DNA of 33,317 nucleotides, from NCBI GenBank assembly GCA_021736335.1, contig JAIPGC010000009.1, forward strand, positions 1 to 33,317, in the 5' to 3' direction. Within the stretch, counting starts at the first letter, position 1. Each line of letters begins with the position of its first letter. The position numbers were made by a program, and so were the translations under genes. Under the pieces are notes generated by a model. That model made no database searches. It saw only the letters and a program-made list of their open reading frames with translations, and had not been told where the DNA came from. Origin of the DNA: Acholeplasmataceae bacterium. GTDB taxonomy: Bacteria; Bacillota_I; Bacilli_A; Acholeplasmatales; Acholeplasmataceae. This document shows positions 23,692 through 31,716 of the stretch, in pieces.

Positions 23692-23748
23692 ATTGTACTT
23701 TATCACTTTAGTATTGTAAAGCGTTAAATTAATGAAAACGTTATCTAA
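23692..23748 (-). promoter_or_regulatory. Amino acid ABC operon promoter with upstream cre-like site
   Basis: On the minus strand -35 TTTACA (23715-23720) and -10 TACAAT (23692-23697) are exactly 17 bp apart. AATGAAAACGTTATCTAA at 23731-23748 matches the cre consensus at 17 of 18 positions. It lies upstream of the -35, centred roughly 55 bp before the expected start, a position where CcpA activates some Bacillus genes. The effect here is unproven. Confidence 0.6.
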
Positions 23749-23775
23749 AAAAAAAGAATGAGGGGACTCATTCTT
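23745..23775 (-). terminator. Terminator of the PgpA-like gene
   Basis: On the minus strand AAGAATGAG-TCCC-CTCATTCTT (23754-23775) is a 9-bp perfect stem followed by a T run. It begins at the stop codon of the PgpA-like gene. Confidence 0.9.
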
Positions 23776-24292
23776 ATTGTGCGAATCTATGAGCAATAGA
23801 ACTTGCTGCTGCTGCTGAAATTGCTCCTACAATATCATCTAAAAATGTATTGCACTTACCAACTTCTTTTCCTTCTTTGTCTAAAATGCCTATAATTCCA
23901 GGTTTAGTCTTATCGACATAACCAAAATTGGTGAATCCTATTGATCCATATACATTGACAATCGCTAGAGCAAGAACTTCATCAATGCCATATAAACCAT
24001 AATCAGATAACAACATTTCAGATAGTGGTTCAGAAAGTAATCCTTTCTCAGCTAACTCATCGAGTTCTAATCCTGTTAATACAGCATTTTGAACTTCACG
24101 CTTCATAATGACCTTTTTGACATGCTCGAGACATAAATCGAAGGTTAGTTTAGGTAAATACTTGATTTGAAGATCTAAAGTGATTTGTGCCATATCTTCA
24201 AGTCTCACACCTCTTGCTTCTAATCTTTCAACAACGATATCATATCGCTTCACATCATTCATACGGTTTTCTTCTTTATATTTTTCTATCAT
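23774..24292 (-). CDS. PgpA/YutG-like phosphatidylglycerophosphatase A domain protein
   Basis: The 172-residue protein ends in NTFLDDIVGAISAAAASSIAH, the signature of the PgpA/YutG group, and has the DYGLYGIDEVLALAIVNVYGSIGFTNFGYVDK core. Enteric PgpA removes phosphate from phosphatidylglycerophosphate; the soluble Bacillus YutG-type members are shorter in membrane segments and their substrate is less certain. The start at 24292 follows GGAGG at the right spacing; an in-frame ATG 17 codons earlier overlaps the promoter. A -10 TATAAT lies at 24335-24340 with TTGAAA 16 bp upstream. Confidence 0.8.
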   Translation of the reverse strand: MIEKYKEENRMNDVKRYDIVVERLEARGVRLEDMAQITLDLQIKYLPKLTFDLCLEHVKKVIMKREVQNAVLTGLELDELAEKGLLSEPLSEMLLSDYGLYGIDEVLALAIVNVYGSIGFTNFGYVDKTKPGIIGILDKEGKEVGKCNTFLDDIVGAISAAAASSIAHRFAQ

Positions 24293-24379
24293 AGGAACCT
24301 CCAAGATTCTCTTTTTCGTTTTTAGTGTAGTATCATTATACATGATTTCATATCGTTTTCAAATAGGAAAACAAAAAAT

Positions 24380-24403
24380 AAAAAAAGTGCATTTGAGTGC
24401 ACT
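24380..24403 (-). terminator. Terminator of the YerC-like gene
   Basis: On the minus strand AGTGCA-CTCAAA-TGCACT (24386-24403) is followed by a T run. It lies immediately after the stop codon at 24404. Confidence 0.8.
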
Positions 24404-24715
24404 CTATTTTTGATTTTTCTTATAATCTTCTAAACGAGGAATAATCAAATGATACCCTTCTGCACCATATAATAAAGACTTATTAACTCTACTTATGGTC
24501 GCAGTTGAAGCATGTGTTTCTTCAACTATGACATGATAAGGTGTTTTTTGATTGAGCAGTTTAGCCACTTTTATGCGCTGTGCCATATCCATAACTTCTT
24601 TAACTGTGCATAAGTCTTCAAATAGGCGATAGCATTCTTCTTTATTTTCTAATTTTAGAATCGCTTCAAATAGCAATTCAATATCGTTGGAAGCAAACTT
24701 TGATTGATAGGACAT
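24404..24715 (-). CDS. YerC/TrpR-superfamily DNA-binding protein
   Basis: The 103-residue protein matches the YerC/YecD group of the Trp repressor superfamily: LFEAILKLENKEECYRLFEDLCTVKEV, then MAQRIKVAKLL, and a helix-turn-helix in YHVIVEETHASTATISRVNKSL. Its targets are unknown; B. subtilis YerC is an uncharacterised relative. An extended -10 (TGG-TATAAT, -10 at 24739-24744) and GAGGTG precede the ATG. The gene stands alone with its own terminator. Confidence 0.88.
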   Translation of the reverse strand: MSYQSKFASNDIELLFEAILKLENKEECYRLFEDLCTVKEVMDMAQRIKVAKLLNQKTPYHVIVEETHASTATISRVNKSLLYGAEGYHLIIPRLEDYKKNQK

Positions 24716-24758
24716 TCTTTCACCTCATTTTGTAAATTATTATACCATTATTAAGCCT

Positions 24759-25853
24759 TTATGTGCGTAATATCATCATTTTATCATTAGGCAGATAAAT
24801 ATACGCATCAATTTCTAAATCACTTCTACCAATTGTATAATCACTTGATAATATTTGAGCACCACTTGCAAGTGCGTCATCATAATCCTGTTGACGATAC
24901 ACTAAATCAGCATCAATACGTGTACGAACGATATATCCTTGGTTCACCAATTGACTGATTGCTGATACATCAGGATCATTATGAACGATAAAAGATGCAT
25001 ATGATTGGCTCGTTTGATCTGGATAAATGCCTATAAACATAGGAAGACTAGCTAATGATGAATCAATTTCATAATAGGTTTGAGTAAAACTACCTGGGTG
25101 CAACACAAAGATGACTTTTCCAAGAAGTGATGATACACTTGGCCATCCAGTTGTTTGAACCGTTTCGTTTAAAGTCTTTCCATTTTCAAGCATGTCATTT
25201 GGAGTAAACAGTCGATCTCCCAACTTAGTTTCAATTAAAGTATTCAGATTCTTGAGTTGATCTGACCCTATATTTTGAAGTGCATGATCCAAGATCATCC
25301 AATCATCTTTGATTTCCATTAAGATGATGATAGGTATATGATTAGGATTATTTTCAGAAAATAACGCAATCTCATCTAAAGCTAGAGAGAACAATGGTGC
25401 AACACTACTGTTATCTACCAAAGGCACATGAGTTAGCATGAACTCTGTTTTACGTAGTCTTAGATCAATTTCCATGCTGCGAATGCCAGCTTCGAATTGT
25501 TCTGTAAAGTTTTTATATCCATATTTGAAACCTTCAGCTTCTTCTTTGGTTGAACCAAGTCCAATAAAGAACTTCCCAAGGGTAGTTCCATATTTTTTAT
25601 AGCTGTTATGTGAAGCGAGTATTCTGATATCATTGAGTTTGATGCTAGTATCAGAAGGATTAAAATCAGTAAACAAGGTATCATCTATAGCATCAAATTC
25701 TGGTGATTCATAATACGTTTCTAACTGATTGAGATGTTTTGTTTGTATGCGTATGTCCGCTAATTTCACAGCATAAAATCTAACAACTAGTGCAACAAAC
25801 AAAATAATGACAGTTAAGATGAGTATTAAAATAATCTTAATGGCTTTTAGCAT
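24759..25853 (-). CDS. Membrane-anchored PI-PLC-like phosphodiesterase
   Basis: The 364-residue protein has an uncleaved N-terminal membrane helix (about 5-27), leaving the rest outside the cell. The outer domain follows the calcium-dependent PI-PLC (PI-PLC-C1) pattern: ILASHNSYKKYG (H82), GIRSMEIDLRL (E128, D130), MLTHVPL (H142), IIILMEIKDD (E180, K182), and TRIDADL near the end. Such enzymes cleave phospho- or glycolipid head groups; the substrate here is unknown. It lies 27 bases after the nucleotidyltransferase gene and is likely in the same operon. No terminator is evident after it. Confidence 0.8.
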   Translation of the reverse strand: MLKAIKIILILILTVIILFVALVVRFYAVKLADIRIQTKHLNQLETYYESPEFDAIDDTLFTDFNPSDTSIKLNDIRILASHNSYKKYGTTLGKFFIGLGSTKEEAEGFKYGYKNFTEQFEAGIRSMEIDLRLRKTEFMLTHVPLVDNSSVAPLFSLALDEIALFSENNPNHIPIIILMEIKDDWMILDHALQNIGSDQLKNLNTLIETKLGDRLFTPNDMLENGKTLNETVQTTGWPSVSSLLGKVIFVLHPGSFTQTYYEIDSSLASLPMFIGIYPDQTSQSYASFIVHNDPDVSAISQLVNQGYIVRTRIDADLVYRQQDYDDALASGAQILSSDYTIGRSDLEIDAYIYLPNDKMMILRT

Positions 25854-25880
25854 GTTTATAGCCTCTTTTCTGAATATGAT

Positions 25881-26663
25881 TCATAAGCTTGTTTGATTGA
25901 CTCTGATGATCAATTGTTTAATTTCATCTTTCATCCGCTTGTTGATTGGATAAATTGAGTCGATATAGTTCAGCATGACTTCCGCTGATAAACCAATGTT
26001 TTTATATCCTGACAGCATTTTATTCAATTGCTTTGAAAAATCTGGATAATGCTTTTCAAATCTTCTTTCAACGCCAAATGCATCTTCATAGATAGGTGAT
26101 TCTGTTTCATAATGATGAACAATGCTTAATATTCTGTTCAAGGCATAAGATTCTATGTATATATACCCTGATAATCTTTCACCTCTTAATGTGCGCAACA
26201 AACCTACATAAATATTAGTCAGTGCTTCATTGATTGCAAAATCGATATCATCATTTTTAATTTTTGGAATTTGCCCCTTCATTTTTGTTAAGTCATCATA
26301 TTGGTATGTTTCTTTTTTCCAAATTAATCTACCATTAGGTTGTGTCACCGAGGGCATGTCACTTTGACCAAACACAGCAAATTCTCCATAAATACCGTCT
26401 TCAAACAAAATTTTGAATCCATCTTTTGTATTCTTAAACTGGTATGCTAAAGGAAATGTTTCACTTAGCCAAGATAAATCATCGATGTATTTTTGTTTAT
26501 ACTCATCTTCAACAATGACAAAAAAATCCAAATCGGAAAATTCATCTGCCCTATCTCTTTCAACACCCACTGAACCTAGTGCCAATAATGCTAAGGTATG
26601 CTTTTCTTTAGATAATGTTACTGCTAAATCCTCAAGTCTTTGAAATAGTCTTTTTTCTTTCAA
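25881..26663 (-). CDS. Nucleotidyltransferase-domain protein
   Basis: The 260-residue protein shows the polymerase-beta type nucleotidyltransferase motif LALGSVGVERDRADEFSDLDFFVI, with G30-S31 and the metal pair D44 and D46. The C-terminal half is helical, as in aminoglycoside or lincosamide nucleotidyltransferases, but I cannot name a substrate. It may inactivate a drug or modify another molecule. The start is TTG at 26663, with GAGGTG five bases upstream. Promoter: -35 TTGGAA (26704-26709), 17-bp spacer, -10 TATAAT (26681-26686). Confidence 0.8.
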   Translation of the reverse strand: MKEKRLFQRLEDLAVTLSKEKHTLALLALGSVGVERDRADEFSDLDFFVIVEDEYKQKYIDDLSWLSETFPLAYQFKNTKDGFKILFEDGIYGEFAVFGQSDMPSVTQPNGRLIWKKETYQYDDLTKMKGQIPKIKNDDIDFAINEALTNIYVGLLRTLRGERLSGYIYIESYALNRILSIVHHYETESPIYEDAFGVERRFEKHYPDFSKQLNKMLSGYKNIGLSAEVMLNYIDSIYPINKRMKDEIKQLIIRVNQTSL

Positions 26664-26723
26664 AATAACACCTCATTACTATTATAAGATGAATGAAGCA
26701 ATATTCCAAGTATTGACTCTAAA

Positions 26724-26748
26724 ATTAAAAAAAGCACTGAGTGCTTTT
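26724..26748 (-). terminator. Terminator of the VOC gene
   Basis: AAAAGCACT-G-AGTGCTTTT is a near-perfect palindrome beside the stop codon, followed on the minus strand by a T-rich stretch. Confidence 0.75.
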
Positions 26749-27166
26749 ATTTTTCATAGATGAATTGCCAGGAAATGCCAAACTTATCGACTAACCGCCC
26801 ATATAATTCACTAAAAAACTGTGGTCCTAGTTCTATATTGATTTGAGCTCCAATTTTGAGCTTATTCCATGCGTTAGTCATCGCTTTCTTATCATCAGTG
26901 CATATTGCGAGTGAAAAATTATTACCCTTAACTACTTCTCTTCCAAAATCTTTTGGACTGTCTGATAGCATGATGCGACTACCAAATAATTCTATTTCAG
27001 CATGCATAATCAGATTTTTTATGGATTCAGGTAAGGGGTTATTTTCATCCTCTGGAGCATCACTCATCTTCATAATTTCAAGTACTTTTAAGTCGAAAAC
27101 TTGCTTATAAAATTCAATTGCTGACTCTGTCTGATTCTCAAATACAATGTATCCAATCACTGACAT
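26747..27166 (-). CDS. VOC-fold protein (PhnB/glyoxalase-like)
   Basis: The 139-residue protein has the paired beta-alpha-beta pattern of the VOC superfamily: ESAIEFYKQVFDLKVLEIMKM at the start and DKFGISWQFIYEK at the end, as in PhnB-like proteins. It lacks an obvious full set of metal ligands, so catalysis is uncertain. Its function is unknown. AAGGGA precedes the ATG and it has its own terminator. Confidence 0.82.
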   Translation of the reverse strand: MSVIGYIVFENQTESAIEFYKQVFDLKVLEIMKMSDAPEDENNPLPESIKNLIMHAEIELFGSRIMLSDSPKDFGREVVKGNNFSLAICTDDKKAMTNAWNKLKIGAQINIELGPQFFSELYGRLVDKFGISWQFIYEK

Positions 27167-27225
27167 AATATCCCTTCTTTCTATTCAATTATAATTCGAG
27201 TTATCAAAATAATAAAGCAATATGA

Positions 27226-27256
27226 AAAAAAACCAAAAAATCACTTTTGGTTTTTA
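27226..27256 (-). terminator. Terminator of the U32-GT4 operon
   Basis: On the minus strand AAAACCAAAA pairs with TTTTTTGGTTTT around a short loop and is followed by T. The stem includes the last codons and TGA stop of the glycosyltransferase gene. Confidence 0.7.
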
Positions 27257-28416
27257 TGATTAATTAACATGCGATACTTGGCATAAACTTCCTTTGTCGC
27301 TTGCTCCCAAGTAACATATAAATCTTTAAATGCTTGTTGAGCTACTTTATGATACAGTTTTGTATCCTTCATGATTTCCATAATCTTTTGAGCATATAAT
27401 TGCGGATCGTTTTCTGATAAGAAACCATTAACATTTTCGGCTACTGTATCTGCTGTTGCTGCACCTTTAAGAAATAGTGTAGGTGTTTTTTGACTTGAAG
27501 CTTCAATTTGCACCAGTGAACTTGAATCATAAAGGGACGGAAATAGGAACAAATGTGCGAGTTTATAATAACTTGCTAGTTCTACTCTATCCATGATTTT
27601 TCCTGCAAAATGAACATAATCAACCAAACCATATTTTTTTATCATATGCTTCATTTCATTTTCATGAGGTCCACTACCGACGAATATCATCTTAAATTGA
27701 TAACCCTTAAGCTTCAATCTATAAAGTGATTGAATTGTAAAATCCAAGTTCTTTAAAGCATCAAGTCTGCCTACATATAAGAATATCTTATCATTTGCTG
27801 AAATCTGATATTTCTTTTTTAAGGTCTCAATCTTTGATTCATCAGAAAAAGGCATAAGATCTGTTGCATTCAATTGTACTTTAGGTATTTGTGTTGCTCC
27901 ATATTCTGCAAATATTTGTGCAACCTTATGATTAACAGCCCAACATTCATCACATTTGTTAAATGTATGCATGATTTCTTTAATGGCTATTTCTGATAAT
28001 ATTTCACTCTTGGTTCGTGTATAAAAATCTTTTTTATATTGACTATGGAGTGTAGCAACTACTGGTACATTATTTTCCTTTGCATATGCAATTCCAGCTC
28101 TACCTAACCCAAATGGGGAATGAATATGAACGATATCTAACTTAGAGTTCTTTAGTACTTTCTTAAACTTGAAGTCAAAAAATGGTATCGATAAGTCATA
28201 GTCTGTAAAAGGTACTTTGATATATTTGCTTCTGACAACTTGATATGGAAAATGATCCACATATTTTCTATCTCTTGATCCAGGTGCAAACACGATAACA
28301 TGTGCATGTTGCATTAATTGTTTGGCGTAGTTATCAACAACGACAACAACACCGTCAACCATAGGATAAAACACATCGATAAACAAACCAATAGTTATTT
28401 TTTTATCTTCTGTCAT
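27241..28416 (-). CDS. GT4 family glycosyltransferase
   Basis: The 391-residue protein has a GT-B fold: N-terminal DVFYPMVDGVVVVVDNYA (14-31), DIVHIHSPFGLG (94-105), then LYVGRLDALKNLD (213-225), FVGSGPHENEM and FPSLYDSSSLVQIEA (292-306). The usual E-x7-E of GT4 reads D297-x7-E305. Relatives in wall-less bacteria make glucosyl-diacylglycerols, so a membrane glycolipid synthase is a fair guess, but sugar donor and acceptor are not determined. No membrane helix. It starts 12 bases after the U32 gene, with AGGAAG upstream, so the two share an operon. Confidence 0.85.
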   Translation of the reverse strand: MTEDKKITIGLFIDVFYPMVDGVVVVVDNYAKQLMQHAHVIVFAPGSRDRKYVDHFPYQVVRSKYIKVPFTDYDLSIPFFDFKFKKVLKNSKLDIVHIHSPFGLGRAGIAYAKENNVPVVATLHSQYKKDFYTRTKSEILSEIAIKEIMHTFNKCDECWAVNHKVAQIFAEYGATQIPKVQLNATDLMPFSDESKIETLKKKYQISANDKIFLYVGRLDALKNLDFTIQSLYRLKLKGYQFKMIFVGSGPHENEMKHMIKKYGLVDYVHFAGKIMDRVELASYYKLAHLFLFPSLYDSSSLVQIEASSQKTPTLFLKGAATADTVAENVNGFLSENDPQLYAQKIMEIMKDTKLYHKVAQQAFKDLYVTWEQATKEVYAKYRMLINHKNQK

Positions 28417-28428
28417 TTTTATTACTTC

Positions 28429-30747
28429 CTATCCAAAGAATCTTCCTGTGGTAAATGCCTTTGTATTCAATGTCATTTTACCACCATTTTCTGCTTGCTG
28501 ATAGGCTTTGATTAATTGTGTAACATCATGGTATTTTTCAATTGTGAAATCAAGTCTCAAAGTATTAATGTTTGCGTCTCTTAATTCTGCAATATGTTCA
28601 ATTAGATTTAGAGCTTTAGAATTCAATATTCGAATATTACAATTCCCATCGTTGATAAGTGGCAATTTCATACCCATTCGGTCCTGAAGATAATACTGAT
28701 TGATCTCGCACAAATGACAATCTTTTTTAGTTCTATATGTTTTTGCTATTGGACAATATTTTGAAATCATTAAATCGATGTGCCCATAGACAACAAGTTC
28801 TAAATTTGGTTTTTTTTGAAATTTCTTTTCATACAAGTTTGAAAACTTTAGAATTCTTTCTTTAGATAATTCTGGTGATAATGTTACTCTTATTGCTCGA
28901 AATTTCGATAATAAATGAGCTGAGTATATGTTTGTCACATTTAAAAACTCATTGGTGATTACTTCGTGATTATTTTTGTATAAACTACCAATCTCATTGA
29001 TAACACTCAAAGAATGTATGATTGATTTAGGATAAAATTGAATACGTTTCATAGAAGGAATCATCTGTCGGCCATTATATCTTTCGACTTTGATCAAATC
29101 ATCATAATAAATTGTTTTCATGTTCCGGTCAATGGCAGCACTCAATTGCTCCTCATTTGTTACTTTTACAACAAGCTCAAATGTTTGATGCTCAAATCCT
29201 GAGGGACCAAAATCAATATCATTATTGATGTTATATTGATGTCTTTTTACTCTTAAACTTGTAAGTTTAGATAGTGCTTCTCTTCTTAATTCATTAATAA
29301 CTTTGATAGGAATAAAAGCAAATCCATCAGTATCCACACGAAGGGATAAAAAATAAAATGGTGTGTTTCCTAATTTTGAGATCTGCTCAATGATTTGAGA
29401 TTCAGAAACTGCGGATTTATCAGCTTTTTGAATGATTTCCTTTGATTCAACTTCTACAGAGAACTCTCCATCATTAATCTCAAGTATCATCTTCTTTAGT
29501 GCATGTGCTTTGACATAGCAAGTTAGACCAATTGTTTTGTAGTTTTCATTCAAATAAATAGATAGATCATGTTCAAGTTCTATATCAAGTGTTTTTACAA
29601 CCAAACTTCCTTTTGACACCGTTTCAGGCACATCAAGTGAAATGATATCACCTGCTTCAGCATGTTGTATCAATTTACTTCCAAGTAAAATACGCGATAC
29701 TTGATTGCCATAATCAGTTTCACCAATGATTCGATAGCCATCATTGACACTCAAATGGTCAGACAATTGAATCGTTGCTCTATGATTCTGGTAGTTAATA
29801 ACGGTTCCTATTGGAACACCAAGATGATTTGGGCGAAACTGATTATTGATGAGATTTGGTTCTTCTTCAAAAATGTATCCTTTAGTATATTCTCTATTAA
29901 ACACACGTTTCAATCGATCAATTTCAGCTTGAAATTTCATTTTTAATTGATTTTGATAACTATCAATAGCTTTTCTATACGACAAAACAGATTGAATTAC
30001 ATATTCCGGTTTACGCATCCGACCTTCAATTTTGAAAGAATCAACACCAGCTTCAATGAGTAAATCAATATATTCTAGTGTCATTAAATCTTTTGTTGAT
30101 AATAAATAGCTTTGATCACTGATGGCTTGATCCTCTTTAAACAATCGATAGTTTAATCTGCATGGTTGAGCACATTCTCCTCGATTACCAGAACGACCTC
30201 CAAGCATAGAACTCATTAAACAGTTTCCTGAATAACTAACACATAGCGCACCATGAACAAAAACCTCTAGTTCAATATCAACAGTTTTTCTGATGTGTTT
30301 AATGATGGAAAGGGGTGTTTCCCTTGCCATAACGATTCTTTTTACTCCAAGCTCCTTTAGGAATTTGACTTGATTGATATTATGAATATTCATTTGTGTT
30401 GAAGCATGAATTTCAACTGAAGGATATCTTTTAATCAATAAATCCATCATCCCTAGGTCTTGAACAATCAATGCATCCACATCATTTTCCACTAACATAT
30501 CAGTAAAGCTTATAAGTTCTTCAACCTCATCATCAAAAATGAGCGTGTTGATGGTCACATACACAAAAACGCCACGCAAATGTGCGTAGCGAATGGCATC
30601 GATAAGACTTTCATCATCAAAGTTATTAGAGAATGCTCTTGCTCCAAATCTTTTTCCTGCTAGATAAACAGCATTTGCACCTGCATTAATTGCTCCTATA
30701 AGAGATTCTAGATTGCCTGCTGGTGCTAATAATTCGATACTTTTCAT
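28429..30747 (-). CDS. U32 family protein, RlhA-type (probable RNA hydroxylase)
   Basis: The 772-residue protein begins with ELLAPAGNLESLIGAINAGANAVYLAG, has STQMNIHN and VFVHGALCVSYSGNCLMSSMLGGRSGNRGECAQPCR with four conserved cysteines, and continues with a long C-terminal part containing CHLC and further cysteines. E. coli RlhA and TrhP of this family carry an iron-sulfur cluster and hydroxylate 23S rRNA C2501 or tRNA U34 using prephenate. The length and the C-terminal DUF3656-like part favour the RlhA type over short TrhP. The older name is collagenase-like peptidase. ATG at 30747 follows GAGGTG; an in-frame GTG upstream is part of that site. First gene of an operon with a glycosyltransferase. 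Confidence 0.86.
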   Translation of the reverse strand: MKSIELLAPAGNLESLIGAINAGANAVYLAGKRFGARAFSNNFDDESLIDAIRYAHLRGVFVYVTINTLIFDDEVEELISFTDMLVENDVDALIVQDLGMMDLLIKRYPSVEIHASTQMNIHNINQVKFLKELGVKRIVMARETPLSIIKHIRKTVDIELEVFVHGALCVSYSGNCLMSSMLGGRSGNRGECAQPCRLNYRLFKEDQAISDQSYLLSTKDLMTLEYIDLLIEAGVDSFKIEGRMRKPEYVIQSVLSYRKAIDSYQNQLKMKFQAEIDRLKRVFNREYTKGYIFEEEPNLINNQFRPNHLGVPIGTVINYQNHRATIQLSDHLSVNDGYRIIGETDYGNQVSRILLGSKLIQHAEAGDIISLDVPETVSKGSLVVKTLDIELEHDLSIYLNENYKTIGLTCYVKAHALKKMILEINDGEFSVEVESKEIIQKADKSAVSESQIIEQISKLGNTPFYFLSLRVDTDGFAFIPIKVINELRREALSKLTSLRVKRHQYNINNDIDFGPSGFEHQTFELVVKVTNEEQLSAAIDRNMKTIYYDDLIKVERYNGRQMIPSMKRIQFYPKSIIHSLSVINEIGSLYKNNHEVITNEFLNVTNIYSAHLLSKFRAIRVTLSPELSKERILKFSNLYEKKFQKKPNLELVVYGHIDLMISKYCPIAKTYRTKKDCHLCEINQYYLQDRMGMKLPLINDGNCNIRILNSKALNLIEHIAELRDANINTLRLDFTIEKYHDVTQLIKAYQQAENGGKMTLNTKAFTTGRFFG

Positions 30748-30784
30748 ATGTGATGTCACCTCGTTACTGACGTCATATATTATA
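30746..30784 (-). promoter_or_regulatory. U32 operon promoter with imperfect inverted repeat
   Basis: On the minus strand an extended -10 (TGG-TATAAT, -10 at 30779-30784) lies just upstream of ATATATGACGTCA, whose inverted copy ATATGTGATGTCA (11 of 13 positions, + strand 30746-30758) covers the start codon region. The right arm contains the perfect palindrome TGACGTCA (30768-30775) over the expected transcription start. This could be an operator. Confidence 0.45.
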
Positions 30785-30830
30785 CCAAAAATTAACAGAA
30801 AAATGATGAAATTGATGAAAAATATTAATA

Positions 30831-31688
30831 TTAAAATTTAAACTTAATTTGTGTCAACTCTTCAGAGTATTCCCATAGTTTTTTTGCATCAATGATACTG
30901 TATGATACTTTGCTTGATGCAACAGATACACCTTTTTTTATATAATGTCCTGACATGGAATTATATTCATTTTTAGTAGCAACATCAATCATAAAACCTG
31001 CTGGATATAAAGGATTAGTTCCTTTATTCATCCTAGAATTCCATATGGCATAAGCAAGACCATTGGTTCTTTTAAGTCCTAGTTCTGTCTTGACTAATCC
31101 CGGATCAATCGCATAGATCTTGATATCATTGAAATGTCTTGAGAATTCTTTAACAAAAAGGACATTATAGAGTTTTGAACGTTTATAACTCTTTAAAATA
31201 TTGTAAAGCTTTTGAGATTGGATGTTTTTCCAGTTGATGGATGCCCAATAATGCGAAAGAGAACTTACAACTAAGATTCTTGGATCACTGCTTTTCTTAA
31301 GACATGGAATCATATGATAAGTTAAAAGGAAAACAGCCAAATGATTAATTGCAAATGTGACTTCGTTACCATCCTCATTTAAATGACGTCCTGAAGATAC
31401 AATACCAGCAATATTCATCAAAATATCGATTTTTCCGTGATATTTATCATCAATCAACTCTTTCAAATCTTTGGCTGCTAAATTAACTTGTCTGTTATCA
31501 GAAAGATCTCCAAGGACAAAATCAAGATTTGCATGTTTTGTTAATGCTTGAAACTCATTTTTAACTGCATCAATCTTTTCAGTATTTCTGCCTAAACCTA
31601 CGACATGAATCCCTTCCTTAAGAAGCAACTCAACGACTGCTTTACCTATACCAGAAGTTGCTCCGGTTACAACTGCGACTTTACTCAT
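30831..31688 (-). CDS. Short-chain dehydrogenase/reductase
   Basis: The 285-residue enzyme has the nucleotide-binding TGATSGIG (8-15), NIAG (92-95), N115, and the catalytic Ser (about 142-143), Y168 and K172 (YKRSK). It resembles retinol-dehydrogenase or WWOX-type SDRs, larger than classical ones. An NADP preference is suggested by GLGRN after the second strand. Substrate unknown. GGAGGT precedes the ATG. It starts 28 bases after the M28 peptidase gene and may be co-transcribed with it. No terminator is evident after it. Confidence 0.88.
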   Translation of the reverse strand: MSKVAVVTGATSGIGKAVVELLLKEGIHVVGLGRNTEKIDAVKNEFQALTKHANLDFVLGDLSDNRQVNLAAKDLKELIDDKYHGKIDILMNIAGIVSSGRHLNEDGNEVTFAINHLAVFLLTYHMIPCLKKSSDPRILVVSSLSHYWASINWKNIQSQKLYNILKSYKRSKLYNVLFVKEFSRHFNDIKIYAIDPGLVKTELGLKRTNGLAYAIWNSRMNKGTNPLYPAGFMIDVATKNEYNSMSGHYIKKGVSVASSKVSYSIIDAKKLWEYSEELTQIKFKF

Positions 31689-31716
31689 ATGTGACCTCCG
31701 TTAAATCATTCTAATT

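Noticed and set aside
24346-24363. cre-like match (17/18 on the minus strand) before the PgpA-like gene
   Set aside because: It coincides with a TTGAAA -35 box, has a mismatch at the conserved C, and the gene has no link to carbon supply; not listed as an operator.
30746-30780. RNA thermometer or riboswitch at the U32 gene
   Set aside because: The predicted transcription start (about 30772) would remove part of one hairpin arm, so a DNA operator is more likely.
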